From assembly GCF_014805625.2 (NCBI RefSeq), contig NW_023998415.1:20543035-20607034 (forward strand): a stretch of 64,000 bases of DNA. The letters run 5' to 3'. Each line of letters starts with the position of its first letter. The first letter of the stretch is position 1. The notes under the pieces were generated by a model. That model saw nothing but the letters and a program-made list of their open reading frames with translations. It searched no databases and was not told where the DNA came from. The position numbers and the translations under genes are program-made. Below are positions 37,681 to 48,624 of the stretch, in pieces. The stretch comes from Glossina fuscipes (lineage: Eukaryota; Arthropoda; Insecta; Diptera; Glossinidae).

Positions 37681-38559
37681 GTGCATGTATACACATATAA
37701 ACAAAAGATAATTAAGTGCATTATAGAAAAATTGCGGAAAGCGCAGTAGGTTATAAGGAACACGCCTACTTTTCGACCTTTAACTCAATGTAAACAAAGT
37801 ACAAGGGAGGTCTGCAAAAAAAAAAAAAACAAAAAGAAAAGAAACAATAAAAACAACAAGTAAAAAAGTTATACTTGGCTGGGAGCGAATCTCGCATGCC
37901 CACCACCATTACAGTCTTTAGTGCCCCACGCTATTTACGGTGACAGAAAAGGGAATACAATAAAATTTATCTTCCAGCTTTTAATTCACTGAAAGGTACT
38001 GTTAAGAAAAATTAATCCACCACGTCATGACGTCCACTACAATGCATTTAGAACCCGCACGCTTACAGTGTCGCTTTCTAGTCTCTAACCCATTTTATTT
38101 GATACCTAGATCGATGGTATTATTAAGAAAATAAATTAGTCCACCACGTGGGTATAGTGTGTCCATCATATATGTTTTGGAGTTAACGCCTTTTTAGGCA
38201 GATAATAAATCTTTATTTGAGGAATATACAAAATAATTTTAAACAGTCCGTCTTGTTCACTATATGAGTAATAAGCGTAAAGCCTCAAAAAAGTGAAAAA
38301 AAGGAAAATTCAATCACTTGTAACTTTGTGTGGGCATGGTCGATTTTGTCCATATTTGCACATAAATAATAGAGTTTTTCGTAAAACAAATGTTAATCTC
38401 ACAAATCACTGCTTAAAGGAACAGAGTTGTGTTCAGTATACGCTATAGCGCGCGCGTGCGCTGTGACCCGATTGCCTCGTTTTCAGTAGCAACTTGCATG
38501 TAGAAACTTCCCATCTTTCTGCCGAATGTGACGTCGATATCTTCATTTTTGCGACCAAG

Positions 38560-38765
38560 ATAATGTATGCAACAGACATTACACAGACGGACAGACAGAT
38601 AGACGAACCGGCTTAAATCGATTCAGAATTTCACGCTGATCACGAACATATAAACTTTATAGCGCCTCCGAAGCTTCGTTCTTTTCGGATATTGCGAACA
38701 TTACGATAAAATGATTATACCTCCACCCATCGATGATGGGTGTACAAAAGACATAAAATCCTTAT
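38560..38765 (-). repeat. Dispersed repeat family II copy
   Basis: Read on the minus strand: an ATCATCGATGGGTGGAGG left part, GAAGCTTCGGAGGCGCTATA, then TGATCAGCGTGAAATTCTGA and ATCGATTTAAGCCGGTTCG, ending in CTATCTGTCTGTCCGTCTG. This is the clearest family II copy. The gene-regulatory-looking CCGTC runs are part of the repeat. It is non-coding. Confidence 0.7.
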
Positions 38766-39167
38766 ATAACTTATTTCTAAAGTACGAGCTGGCCTGGCCG
38801 TAAATATTAGTATATATATATATATAGAGAATTGAAACGAACCCTAAAAGTATGAACTAACAACGTTCGAAACAGCGAGGCGAGCTTTGAAGTTCAACTA
38901 TTTTATTTTCAAGTGTGTTACGATTGATTATCATTATATTTTCTTTTCTTTTCTCTTTGAGTTCACTAAAAGGCAATGAAATAAAGGAAAATTTCCTCTT
39001 TCCCGGTGTACAGCAAACCAAGAGTTCCCAATCGTTTCTATGTCTTCTCTCGACCGCCTCAGTGAATTTACATTAAAGTCCTTACATAATAAACGAGCAG
39101 GTTTGTCTTTTCTTTTTCTTTTTCTTTTTATTTTTATTTATTTTTCTTTTTACACACTTGCTTTAAT

Positions 39168-39201
39168 GAAGAAGAAGAAGAAGAAGAAGAAGAAAAAGAA
39201 G
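39168..39201. repeat. (GAA)n microsatellite
   Basis: About ten GAA units, pure for most of the array. Antisense it reads as a Ser-rich frame, which is an artefact. Confidence 0.95.
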
Positions 39202-39959
39202 TAGCAAAGAAAGCAAAAAGTGGATACAACGTAAAAAGATAAAGAAAACATTGGGAAAACTTGCGAATTGAATGAAACGAAAATGAGGAGAAAAAGTACC
39301 GCACTTGGCTTGTAATGTTATTCGAACAATAGTAAAATAAGAATTGTTTGTTAAGCGCTATGAAACTAGCCCGGACTTTTATCATTCCGCCTCATTTTTT
39401 TCTTTTCATTTCTCCTTCTCTGCTCTCGTTCGTGACTCGCGACTCATTCTATTGAGTGCAAGAATAATCGATTATTCATTAACGAGCTGTTAGTGTCATA
39501 AAAATGGATAAATTATTGCAACTTCGCCCAACAATAAGCCAAGAAGTGCGAAAAGCTACAAACACACATATATCTCGATGTCAAGTTTAGTAAATGCAAA
39601 CATTGTGTGAACATTTTTCGATCTAAACATGAATATTGCAGTACTTGTCCACGATAGATATAGAAATACGTACAAAATTCGGACCCGTTTTGGACCCGCA
39701 ATATTGTTTTTTGACGATCGTTTCAATAAATCTATGCAAATGGATTTTATAAAGATGGGAAAAATTTGTTTTTCAAAGCCATTACCTCTACACAAATTAA
39801 GGACCAATTCAATGCTGCACATAGGGACTCTGTGCACAGATCATTACAGCGGTGAAATTTCAGATAGCACATGTTGAAACGTGACGTGACTGACGAATCG
39901 AAAGTGACAATAAATATTCGGGACGATGGGAATTTTTAATCAATGGAGAAAATATTGCT

Positions 39960-40420
39960 CAAGTTACCTAACTACACTTTGGAAGGACGACCAATGAAGG
40001 TCTAAGAGATAGCAGCGAATACAAAATTGTTCGAATAATGTATTTGTCAACATGTCGACCCTACACAGGTTTACCCTACACATAAGTTGCCACGACTTTG
40101 CTCACAATGCAACCAAGGCACCTCAAAAAAAAAAAAAGCAAAAAACGCCACAACAAGTCGTTGGGTGCAATGAAAAAGTTACATGTATCGAATTCCAAAC
40201 TGTTGCGCCACGTACCGTACTCTCCAGATCTAACACTCAGCCATTATGATGTGCAAACAAATTTCAAAAGGCTGCTCCAGCGAAAAAGATTTGGATCAAA
40301 TGATGACCTCATTGCAGGAGTTGAAGTTTACTTTGAGAATCGTACAAAACCTTTTATTTTTTGGTAACCTATTGCCATCGAGATGCTGATAAGATCGCAG
40401 TAACTATACAATTTAACACA
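39960..40420 (+). mobile_element. Mariner transposase relic, irritans-like
   Basis: Plus-strand fragments in mariner order. EGRPMKV then EIAANTKLFE (39982-40040) matches the GRPKEV...REIAEA linker and second helix-turn-helix. A run of A residues and frameshifts follows. Then HVPYSPDLTLSHYDVQ (40209-40256) aligns with HPPYSPDLAPSDYHLF, and KRFGSNDDLIAGVEVYFENR (about 40287-40346) with the KRFSSNEEVIAAVEAYFE block, ending in GIE-like IAIEMLIRSQ (about 40375-40400). The third catalytic Asp is replaced by His (codon 40242-40244), and there are stops and a large central deletion. The KRFSSNEE..AYFE block points to the irritans type of D,D34D mariner. It is a dead copy. Confidence 0.85.
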
Positions 40421-40534
40421 TGTCATAATATTGTGTACAAAAGTGGAATTTAATCCGGTATTTAAGTGAAACCATAGGAATGCGCACTCAACATTGGATA
40501 CCATCAGTTGAAAGGGAGTAAATCTTTATATCCT

Positions 40535-40872
40535 ACACCAATTGTGCTACAAGGTTATATTAAGTTATGTGGATGTATGTGACATCCAGAAAGACTTTAG
40601 ACAGCTTTCATTAAATCGACTTAAGCTTGTCCGCCCGTCTGTGTATCTTGTTGTCTCTGGTTGTTGTTTAACCTGCAGGCACCAATTTTTGATATTTATT
40701 GATTGAAATTGGAACAATGCCGTGTTTTAAACCAAGGGCGAACGGCATTTAAAACGGTTCGGATTGGGCCACTTTTTCGGCCACGTTCAATATAACGGAC
40801 AGTCGTTTTGTAGTATAATAACTGTAAGGTTACTTACGGTAGTTAAGAATGGACCGTGGCCCACTGTAGTGT
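40535..40872 (+). repeat. Dispersed repeat family I, A-type tail
   Basis: A good copy. TATCCTACACCA starts it, followed by TTAAGTTATGTGGATGTATG, ATCGACTTAAGCTTGTCCGC, CCGTCTGTGTAT and a TTGATATTTATTGATTGAAA body. Then come GGTTCGGATTGGGCCACTTT and ATATAACGGAC, and finally the A-type tail GGACCGTGGCCCACTGTAG (about 40852-40870). It lies about 120 bases after the mariner relic and about 95 bases before an opposite-strand copy. It is non-coding. Confidence 0.8.
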
Positions 40873-40964
40873 TGTTTACTAGTTTTCTTACCAAAAAATT
40901 ACCTATGCTAACACCAAAGAAAAACAGATGATGAATTAAAAACAAAAAAACAAGCAAGAACTTT

Positions 40965-41900
40965 ACAGTCGAGCAAGACCGATCATTCGACGGACACCAC
41001 TTCGCCTAGTGCATTTACTCACACGTTTTGGTAATAATACACCAAAAGTTACACATTGTTTTCATGCACATACGTATACTTCATGAAAGTCCGCATATTC
41101 AAGGATATCCGGAGCATCATATGACGTGATCCAAATCTTGCGAACTTAATTTGCGTCCTGAAAATTTTATTATCTTTCAATTTCCGTCATAAAAAACTAA
41201 ATATTATATATATTTCCCCAAATAAGGGCTTGCTGATAGTCCCGGTACATGTCATGGTTTAACAAATAGATCTACCTGATACAATAGGTCAAATTTCATC
41301 ATGAAATATTTTAAATTAAACCTAAAGGGCTTACTATTCACGAGAAATCGTCTAAGGAGTGGAGTCCAAGAAATAGACCCATTTAGTCCACTCAGTTTCT
41401 ATGCCAAATTACTTGCATATTAGAAATTTCCATCATGAAACTTTAATTGTTCCGATTTTTTGGCATCTAAAGGTTTACATTTCCTGAGAATCCTCAGAAA
41501 CGATGCTATCCAAAAAATATATCTACGTAATCCAAATTCGGTAAAGTTGATTACCCTGTAAATTTACTACTAAGAACCAATTTTCACGATGAAATATTGA
41601 TAATTGAATCTTTGAATATGTAAAGATTCTGTCTCCGCAGGAACGGTTATATGACATTGGGTCCAATTCGAAATGTGCACACCAATTTAGGCTGCCGAAG
41701 TACTGCTACAAAGCTATGCGAATTACACTATTTTTCCGATAGTAGGGCGAGTATAAAATTACATGGACAGACGGACAAGCAAGCTCAGGATCATTTTTAG
41801 AATAGAACGGTATAATAAAAGGTGGAACTGTCTTAAGCCCTTCTGGGTGTTACATACGTTCGCAAAAACTTAGTATACGCTGCACCACACCTAATGTAGA
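40965..41900 (-). repeat. Dispersed repeat family I, long copy, B-type tail
   Basis: On the minus strand it starts at about 41900 with the left-end block (GTGTGGTGCAGCGTATACTA, AGAAGGGCTTAAGACAGTTC) and a GTCCGTCTGTCCATG block (about 41763-41777). It then carries several hundred bases that are present in long copies (51.8 and 59.9 kb) but not in the short A-tail copies. It ends near 40970 with GGCGAAGTGGTGTCCG, then ATCGGTCTTGCTCGACTG, and CTTGCTTGTT, the B-type tail. It is non-coding. Confidence 0.75.
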
Positions 41901-43815
41901 ATATAATTAAGAAAGTTTTACATTTTTTTTTTTGCATTAGTGATATAAATTTATTCTTTATCGCTACTTCTAAACGAATCTTTTCCTTCTACATACTTTA
42001 AATTTTGCAATAGTTTATCAAACGCAATGGTATGTTTGGTGTATCAATAAGTCGAGAAACTAGTTAGGTTCGTCCTCTAAGAAAGAATTAGTTTTAGGTT
42101 AAACGTAACCCCGTATAAGTCTTCAAAATAAAGTGCACACAATGTAGTTTTCTTGCGACCTTGAATTGTTGCAGTCCTGCGGTAAAAAAGAACAATGCCA
42201 TCTGGTGTGAACTTTGCTTTTTCTATTTAATTCAAAGGATGATGCTGCTAAATCCTTACGAGAGTTAAACTGAAGTTACAATATTCAAAGTGTAAACAAC
42301 TAGGACGAATAACTAACGAGAAACACGAGCGCCATGTGTCAAAAGTCGTCATGCCGTGAGCTTTCAATATGAACAAATTCGGCTCCGTATAGCGAAACTC
42401 GTTCAAGGAATGCGTCCAGTTATAAAGTGGAATGTCATACCTTCTCGATAAGCGAATATTACCAATTTCGGTTTAACCTGGATTTCAATAGATGCCGTAT
42501 TGCTTGCACAAGTGATGATGCCATTCTTATGATGATATTCACGTATGGGTTATTTTGCGGAAGACGAATCTATTGGAACGATTAGCGGATTAATTGTTCA
42601 AAATGGTATAAAATTTGCTTGCCTAACAATACATAAGTGATCAAACGCTCTTCTCTATGTTTTCTATGTAAATGCGCCTTAAAAATTATATACATTTGTT
42701 TAATCGATTATTAACAAATGTGGCCAACAGTATATATATTATTTAAAACAATGTCTACAGATAAGGAGAAAAAATCCTTTTGTCGGTTAAAGAAGGCTTT
42801 TACGTAATTATGAAATTACTTTGTTGTTAGATAGGTAGAGAGGATTTAAAGCATTTTATAGTTCACTATGCAAAGGAAGCGCACGAAAACATGGTTTATA
42901 TATAAGCAAATTAAGTAACTTGGAGAGGTGCGGAAAGAAAACAAATCGCTTCCGATTGAAAGTTAACATTCAACGACTGTAGCTAACAATGATGACATTA
43001 ACACAGATGCAGTGAATTTTAGTGCGCTGTTATGTCAATCATATTCACCAGATTTTTATTGATTCAATTTAGTTTGGAATAGTTTAGAAGAAGAATTTTG
43101 CATATTTTTTGGACGAAGTCGGGGCAAACCTTGCGATCTTTCACTGAATGCAACAAATGTTTCAGCAAAAAAAAAAAAAGTCAACTTCATAGTCATTCGT
43201 GTAATGAGCGTATGGCGAATAATCATCTAACGCATATATGTATATATATATATAAAAGTAATATGTACAAGAAGACATACATAAATATAATTTGAATTTA
43301 CCATAATTTGCATTAAATTGACTGATATTTATTTGAGCATATTTCGCTAGCAAACCTCAAGCCATTGTGTAACGTAATGTGAGGATACGCGAAATTGAGA
43401 CCGTGTTATCCTTTAAAGCTGTTGTTGCATAAGGAAACTAAACTACATACGTTTACAATTTACATAGACACCCAGACAGACATACAGGCAAGCGTGCATG
43501 TGGGGGCAAGTTATGGCAATAATAACTATAACGAATGCAAACGAGAGACGATGTAGAAAAGCAAAAGGTTGATTGGAGAGTTAGGCAAGAACAGAGGAAA
43601 AAGAAAAAAAAAATAAGCAGAGAAAAGAAAAGGAAAAAAAAAGAAGTCATAAATAAAAGTTAAAAAGATCCTTTTCATTGTTCATACGCCAAACAGCAGC
43701 AATAGCAATAGCAAGCAGCATATGGATTTTAAGCTTAAATGGTTTAAACATAACCATAACCAAGTTTAAGTAGTTGGTTATAGTCAGAGAGTTGTAAATG
43801 TTTGCCTGCGAATAC
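41900..43815. other. Non-coding DNA, no gene recognised
   Basis: A stretch at about 42230-42600 is somewhat less AT-rich and partly open in two plus-strand frames, but I recognise no family. Other open frames are short. A small TA array lies at 43234-43254. Confidence 0.5.
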
Positions 43816-43817
43816 CA

Positions 43818-43819
<2 letters not shown>

Positions 43820-43858
<39 letters not shown>
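43820..43858. repeat. (TA)n microsatellite
   Basis: About 19 pure TA units. Confidence 0.95.
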
Positions 43859-43864
<6 letters not shown>

Positions 43865-43944
43865 AATATAGCTATGGCCATGCCATAGCGGTAATACCAG
43901 TGCCAAAGGCCATATAGCAAGAAGAAGAAAGTTGTTACTTTTCT

Positions 43945-44046
43945 GCAACAACAACAACAACAACAACAATAATAATAATAATAATAGTAATAATAACAAC
44001 AACAGTAACGGCAACAGCAACAAAAAACAATAACAATAATAACAAC
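43945..44046. repeat. (CAA)n-(TAA)n compound microsatellite
   Basis: About eight CAA units, then about seven TAA units, then a mixed CAA/CAG/TAA tail. The leucine-rich antisense frames over it are artefacts. Confidence 0.95.
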
Positions 44047-44049
44047 TTT

Positions 44050-45525
44050 ATAACCAACATCAGTATCATAACACATTTGCATGAAGTTTAAGGAATTATG
44101 CATTTATATTTAAGCATAGATCATGTAATATAACAGATATACTCTACGTTCTTAATATGTATATATATATAAATATGTATTTATATTTTTCTCTCTTTTT
44201 CTCTATGGGTTTTAACGCAGACTTAATAGAAAGCAACGAAGAAAAAAGGACAGGGCGCTACATTAAGGTCGACTTGTCTTTTCGCTACAATCGTATCCTT
44301 GTCCCCCTGCTAGTCATAACATCACATGCAAGCACACCCATTATCCGTATAAGTGGGTACATGTAAATATATATATCTATATATATATGTGCTAACAATT
44401 TATATTTTGAATAAATGTTTTTGTTCAGTATACTATGAATACAAGCATTGCTAGAAAATTTTAAAAAAAAGAAGCTAAATAAATAAATAATAAAAAAAAA
44501 AAGGAAAAAGTAGAGAGTGAAACAAAAAAGGACGAACACTATTGCATAACTAAAATATTCAGCTTCTTTCATATTTTTACTTTATATATATATATATATA
44601 TATATATAGTATATAGTATATATATATATACTAGCCAGTTGCGTTAAAAAAGATTAAGGCTTAAAGTAAAAACATGCGCTATTCTGTTTACGAGTGTACG
44701 CGCGTGTATGTGCATTTGGGTCTGTGTGCAAAGGATAAAATGCGGCTTGCCATTGTAAGCCAATGGGCAGAAGCCACTTCAAACCATTGCCACTAGCACA
44801 CTACTCGGTATGCTTGTCCTTAGGCATATATATATATATATATAGAATAAATGAGCCCGCATACAACCGTACATACATTTATCAGTCCTATCATTTTTAT
44901 ACACACTGGTAATCTAACTGTTGAACTTAGCCTTTACGTTTCGCTCAGATTCGGTAGAGGTTCGTTTATATGTGAAATTTTAAAATTGCAGTTTTTGTTG
45001 AACGTATAAAGTCATTGGGTTAAGAAAACATATACATATATTTATACTTATATTCCTATATGCAAGCTTATAGATATACGCAGATGCAACATACAAATGT
45101 ACATATATCGAATATCTACATATCTATGATATAATAGTGGCAATTTTTTATAGCCGTTGTTGCTTGATAAGAGTTTATTAAATTTATTATGTCTTTCGTT
45201 GCGCTCATATATTGTATAAGCATTTAAGCCCTTATTAGAACAATAAATTAAGAGCGATCTACTCTCTAGCTGTTATTATCAGATACATGCGGCTGGATCC
45301 TTTCGGGATTCAATTGCCTTCTTAAAAACTGTGCATGTATGCGTGTGTGTGCAAAAAAGAAATTTCATATCTTAACAACTTTAGAAAAAAAAAATGGATC
45401 TAAGTCTGTTGTTATCCAATATACGCTTGAGATTATTTTATGCGCGTTTACGTACTTCTTATTGTGCATATCGCGGCACAACGGGTAAGCGGTTGTAAGC
45501 TCGTTTTCCCAAAACATTTGAAACG
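44050..45525. other. Non-coding DNA with short TA arrays
   Basis: TA arrays lie at 44582-44630 (with two TAGTATA interruptions) and 44826-44844. The remaining DNA is AT-rich with CATA-type words (45030-45130). No gene is recognised. Confidence 0.55.
44582..44632. repeat. Interrupted (TA)n array
   Basis: Two TA runs separated by a GTATATAGTATA spacer. The array is close to self-complementary. Confidence 0.9.
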
Positions 45526-45529
45526 CGCA

Positions 45530-45700
45530 GAGAGAGCATCATCACATTCTGAATCGATTTAAGGCCGGCCATCCGTCTATTGCATGTGGTAAACATGCTC
45601 CTTGCCGTTAACAAAAGCTAATAGGCTTTAAAACTGACAGAAAGTTTGGGATGGTCTTGTGCGCGTGGCTGTCAAAATCGGTCAAAGGACACATCTATAG
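45530..45700 (+). repeat. Dispersed repeat family II, partial copy
   Basis: Landmarks ATTCTGAATCGATTTAAGGC, CGGCCATCCGTCTATTGCAT and CTCCTTGCCGTTAACAAAAG correspond to the 20.0 kb copy (GATTTAAAG, CCGCCCGTCTAATGTTTGT, CTCTTGGCCGCAAAAATGAAG). The left part is missing. Confidence 0.6.
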
Positions 45701-46489
45701 TACAATATAAATTATAAAAATGAGTTTCCTTTCTACGTTGTTCCCTATCCCCCACTCACAGCCTTCAGCGGATGCATGGTCAACATTTACAGGCACATTC
45801 TACAGAAATGGAAAAAATCTGTCGCACGGTATGGGAAAATTTTTGTTCCATTTCAGGTTTTTTTTTGAATAAAATTTGTAAGCGTATAAAAGATTCGATT
45901 GTAACCGAATGTTATTTTCGTTTAGTTCTCTTTTTCCTTTTGCTTCTTTGTCTGTTTAATAAAACATGTAAAGTTACTAAATATAAATTACAATTGCTTA
46001 CATCCTTTTGCATAATATTTACAACAATGAAGAAAATAAAAATTGCAATAAATGAATGGTAATGGGAATATTTATCTAAGACGGAAGTATATATGTGTTT
46101 TTTTTTCCTTGTTCTCTTCCAAGTTCTGTTTAAGAGCAGAATGCCTTAGACGCAAAACGATTTTCTCACCGCTTTGCAAGAAGCTACAATTTACCATAAG
46201 CATACATCTTATAGGTTTTTATGTTGAATCACCAAAATTCGCAAGCAACCGTTACTTGCGTTAGTCTAAAACAAAAACAAAAATACGAAAATTGTATTCA
46301 ACTCTCACCGAAAACATTTGGAAAAGAAAAAAAAAATTTTTTTTAAATTCATGGCTTTATAATTTTTCAATTTCTTGTAGCTATTGGCATCCTACAGTAT
46401 CAATGGGCGGAATCTTTGGTCGTTGCACATGCGTTCTAGTTTCTAAAAAAAAAAAACCCTATTTTTTTCGTTTTTCTTTTTTCATTCGG

Positions 46490-46570
46490 ACAGTTAGCAT
46501 AATAAAGGATGGGTTCATCTCAAGTCTTTCTCGGTACATGAGCTTATTCCATACCATAGGTCGTAATAAC
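46490..46570 (-). repeat. Dispersed repeat family I, left-end fragment
   Basis: Plus-strand GCATAATAAAGGATGGGTTC, then ATCTCAAGTC and CATGAGC..CCATACC match, position by position, the reversed left ends at 14.72 kb (GTATAATAAAAGATGGGTCT, ATCTTAAGC) and 41.82 kb. Nothing of the body is recognisable. Confidence 0.5.
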
Positions 46571-46834
46571 TGGCATTTCTATCTAATCGACACTAATATC
46601 TATATACATGTACATAGACGGCTAGAATGCCGATGCGAAGAAAGACGATTTGATTGTTAGGATGCTTTCTTATAATCTCGAAAGCCTACGGCCATTAACC
46701 TTGCCGTAATGAAGGCTCTAATTATGAATGTATTGTAACGAGAATGGAACATAATTTGAGAGTTCGATAAACGATTGCTTCGAGATGTTGTTCATTTTTT
46801 TTGCTCTGAAATAATCGAAAGTAAGCGTGTCATT

Positions 46835-46866
46835 CTTTTCTTCTTCGTCTTCTTCTTCTTCTTCTT
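46835..46866. repeat. (CTT)n microsatellite
   Basis: About nine CTT units with one CGT interruption. Confidence 0.9.
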
Positions 46867-48133
46867 GAACGTTCTGCGAGCTAATAGCAGAAGATTCTCC
46901 GCGTTAAAAAAACAAAGAGTCACAGTGTGAAAGTATTTCAATACTCCCGAAAGTTATTCTTTTTCTGCGGCTCAGGAAGTCCATTACCGATGATTTGTCG
47001 AGTGCAAAGTTGCGTTACTATTGTAATACCGTATTGTAGATCGTAAGACGATAGACTTTCATTAAACACTTCAGTTTTTATCGATTCGTTAAAGAAAGTT
47101 AACGAAAACTGTGTAACGCCCTGCCTACATCGAGCGAAGGACACTTGACACTATCATCGCTATATCCAAATATTTGTCGAAATTCTCTTGTTAGCAACAT
47201 AGCGTAGCAAAGTTTGCCTTTGCCTTAATAACGATCATGCGCGGAGTAATAACGAAACAAAAAAAAAAAAGAAGAAGACAATAATCCGACGTTTTCGATC
47301 GAATTTTTAATATTCATTTCTCACTCTACTACGCACATAGTACATTTACAATAAATTAAAATTCAAACCAAGCTAAGCAAAATTTTTGTTTAATTTCTTT
47401 TCTTTTCAAATTTAGCCAAATCTTCTCACCGTAGAGATAAAAATTAAAGTTTTCTAAAGTTTTTTATTTTTTATTTTTTATTTTTTTTTTTGTTGTACGG
47501 ATTTTTCAACTAAACTCGCGTTCGATGATTACTTTAATTTAATTTGTTTGGAAAGCCTTTTTAAATTAAGTGGTGTTCTCATTTGTTCTGTTGTTTTGTG
47601 TTTTTGTTTTTGGGGTCCTCTATTCTGGTCCTAGTTATACACTAAAAAGGGATTCTCAACGAACTGATACAACGTTAATGAGCAGCAAGAGCTTCAGCAA
47701 TCAAACTTTGCCATTGTTTTTCATTTATATAACCAACTGAAGTTGCATTTGGATCATTGCTTGCATTTAATATCTGTGAAAGACCTTTTTAAAGTTAACT
47801 CACCTGTTACCTTTCCTTTTTTCGATGCCAGCCATTAAATTAACCTTTTGCTGTTTAAAAAGGGGCACAAAACAAATTGCCATCGTAAACTATTTGAGGT
47901 TTTCTGTTTCTTGGCTTTTACTTCTACAAGCAGTTATTACTTTACACACAACTTAAAATTACATTAGTGTTAAAATTTTATAGCATGAAAATTTTCGTGC
48001 ATTTATTGTACAAATGAGTGGGAAAACTAGAGCTGTGATGATGAAGACGAAGAAGAAAAAGTAGGAGAGAAAGACTTGGATGAAGACTAACACAAAGGTA
48101 TCATAATAATAAATCAAACTCACTAGAAAACTT

Positions 48134-48134
48134 T

Positions 48135-48175
<41 letters not shown>

Positions 48176-48275
48176 NNNNNNNNNNNNNNNNNNNNNNNNN
48201 NNNNNNNNNNNNNNNNNNNNNNNNNNNNNNNNNNNNNNNNNNNNNNNNNNNNNNNNNNNNNNNNNNNNNNNNNNN

Positions 48276-48322
<47 letters not shown>
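48134..48322. repeat. (TA)n array containing the assembly gap
   Basis: TA units flank the gap on both sides (48135-48175 and 48276-48320), so the true array is longer than assembled. The Tyr-Ile open frames bridging it are artefacts. Confidence 0.95.
48176..48275. other. Assembly gap, 100 N
   Basis: Exactly 100 N residues, the usual placeholder for a gap of unknown size, set inside a TA microsatellite. The real length and content are unknown. Confidence 1.
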
Positions 48323-48597
48323 TTTTTTTTTTTGCACAATCTTATTCACTTATATATACATGCACGAACATTAACGTTTAAGTGCCTTGCTGCACTTGCT
48401 TCATATAAGCAAACAAATGCAGTACAAAGAGAGAGAAAGTTTGTTTGATTACCATCAAATACAAATGTATCTGTGGCGGTGTATAGCTTGATATAGCTCT
48501 GTGTAATATATTTGCCATTTATATGTGAATATATATAAATACATACGTCTATACACAAAGGCACAAACGCACATAAACACACAAATATATATATATC

Positions 48598-48624
48598 TGT
48601 GTGTGTGTGTGTGTGTGTGCGTGT
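48598..48624. repeat. (GT)n microsatellite
   Basis: About 12 GT units with one GC interruption near the end. Confidence 0.95.

Larger units (their letters stand above)
33341..38550. other. Non-coding DNA with microsatellites
   Basis: No gene is recognised. Open frames around 33386-34709 are Phe/Tyr/Cys-rich products of T-rich and GT-rich DNA. Frames between 35266 and 35718 overlap on both strands and are not recognised. The 85-codon frame at 37143-37400 has an ordinary mix of residues but no known motif and no splice context I can defend. Confidence 0.5.
45700..48130. other. Non-coding DNA, no gene recognised
   Basis: Open frames at 45772-46660 lie in T- and A-rich DNA and are unrecognised. 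The stretch holds the family I fragment at 46.5 kb and a CTT array at 46835-46866. T-rich tracts occur near 47461-47494. Confidence 0.5.

Noticed and set aside
42230..42600. Less AT-rich stretch, partly open in two plus-strand frames
   Set aside because: It suggested a decayed transposon coding region, but no motif of a known transposase, RT or integrase could be aligned.
43744..44103. Leu/Cys/Tyr-rich minus-strand frames resembling membrane proteins
   Set aside because: They are translations of the CAA/TAA and TA microsatellites.
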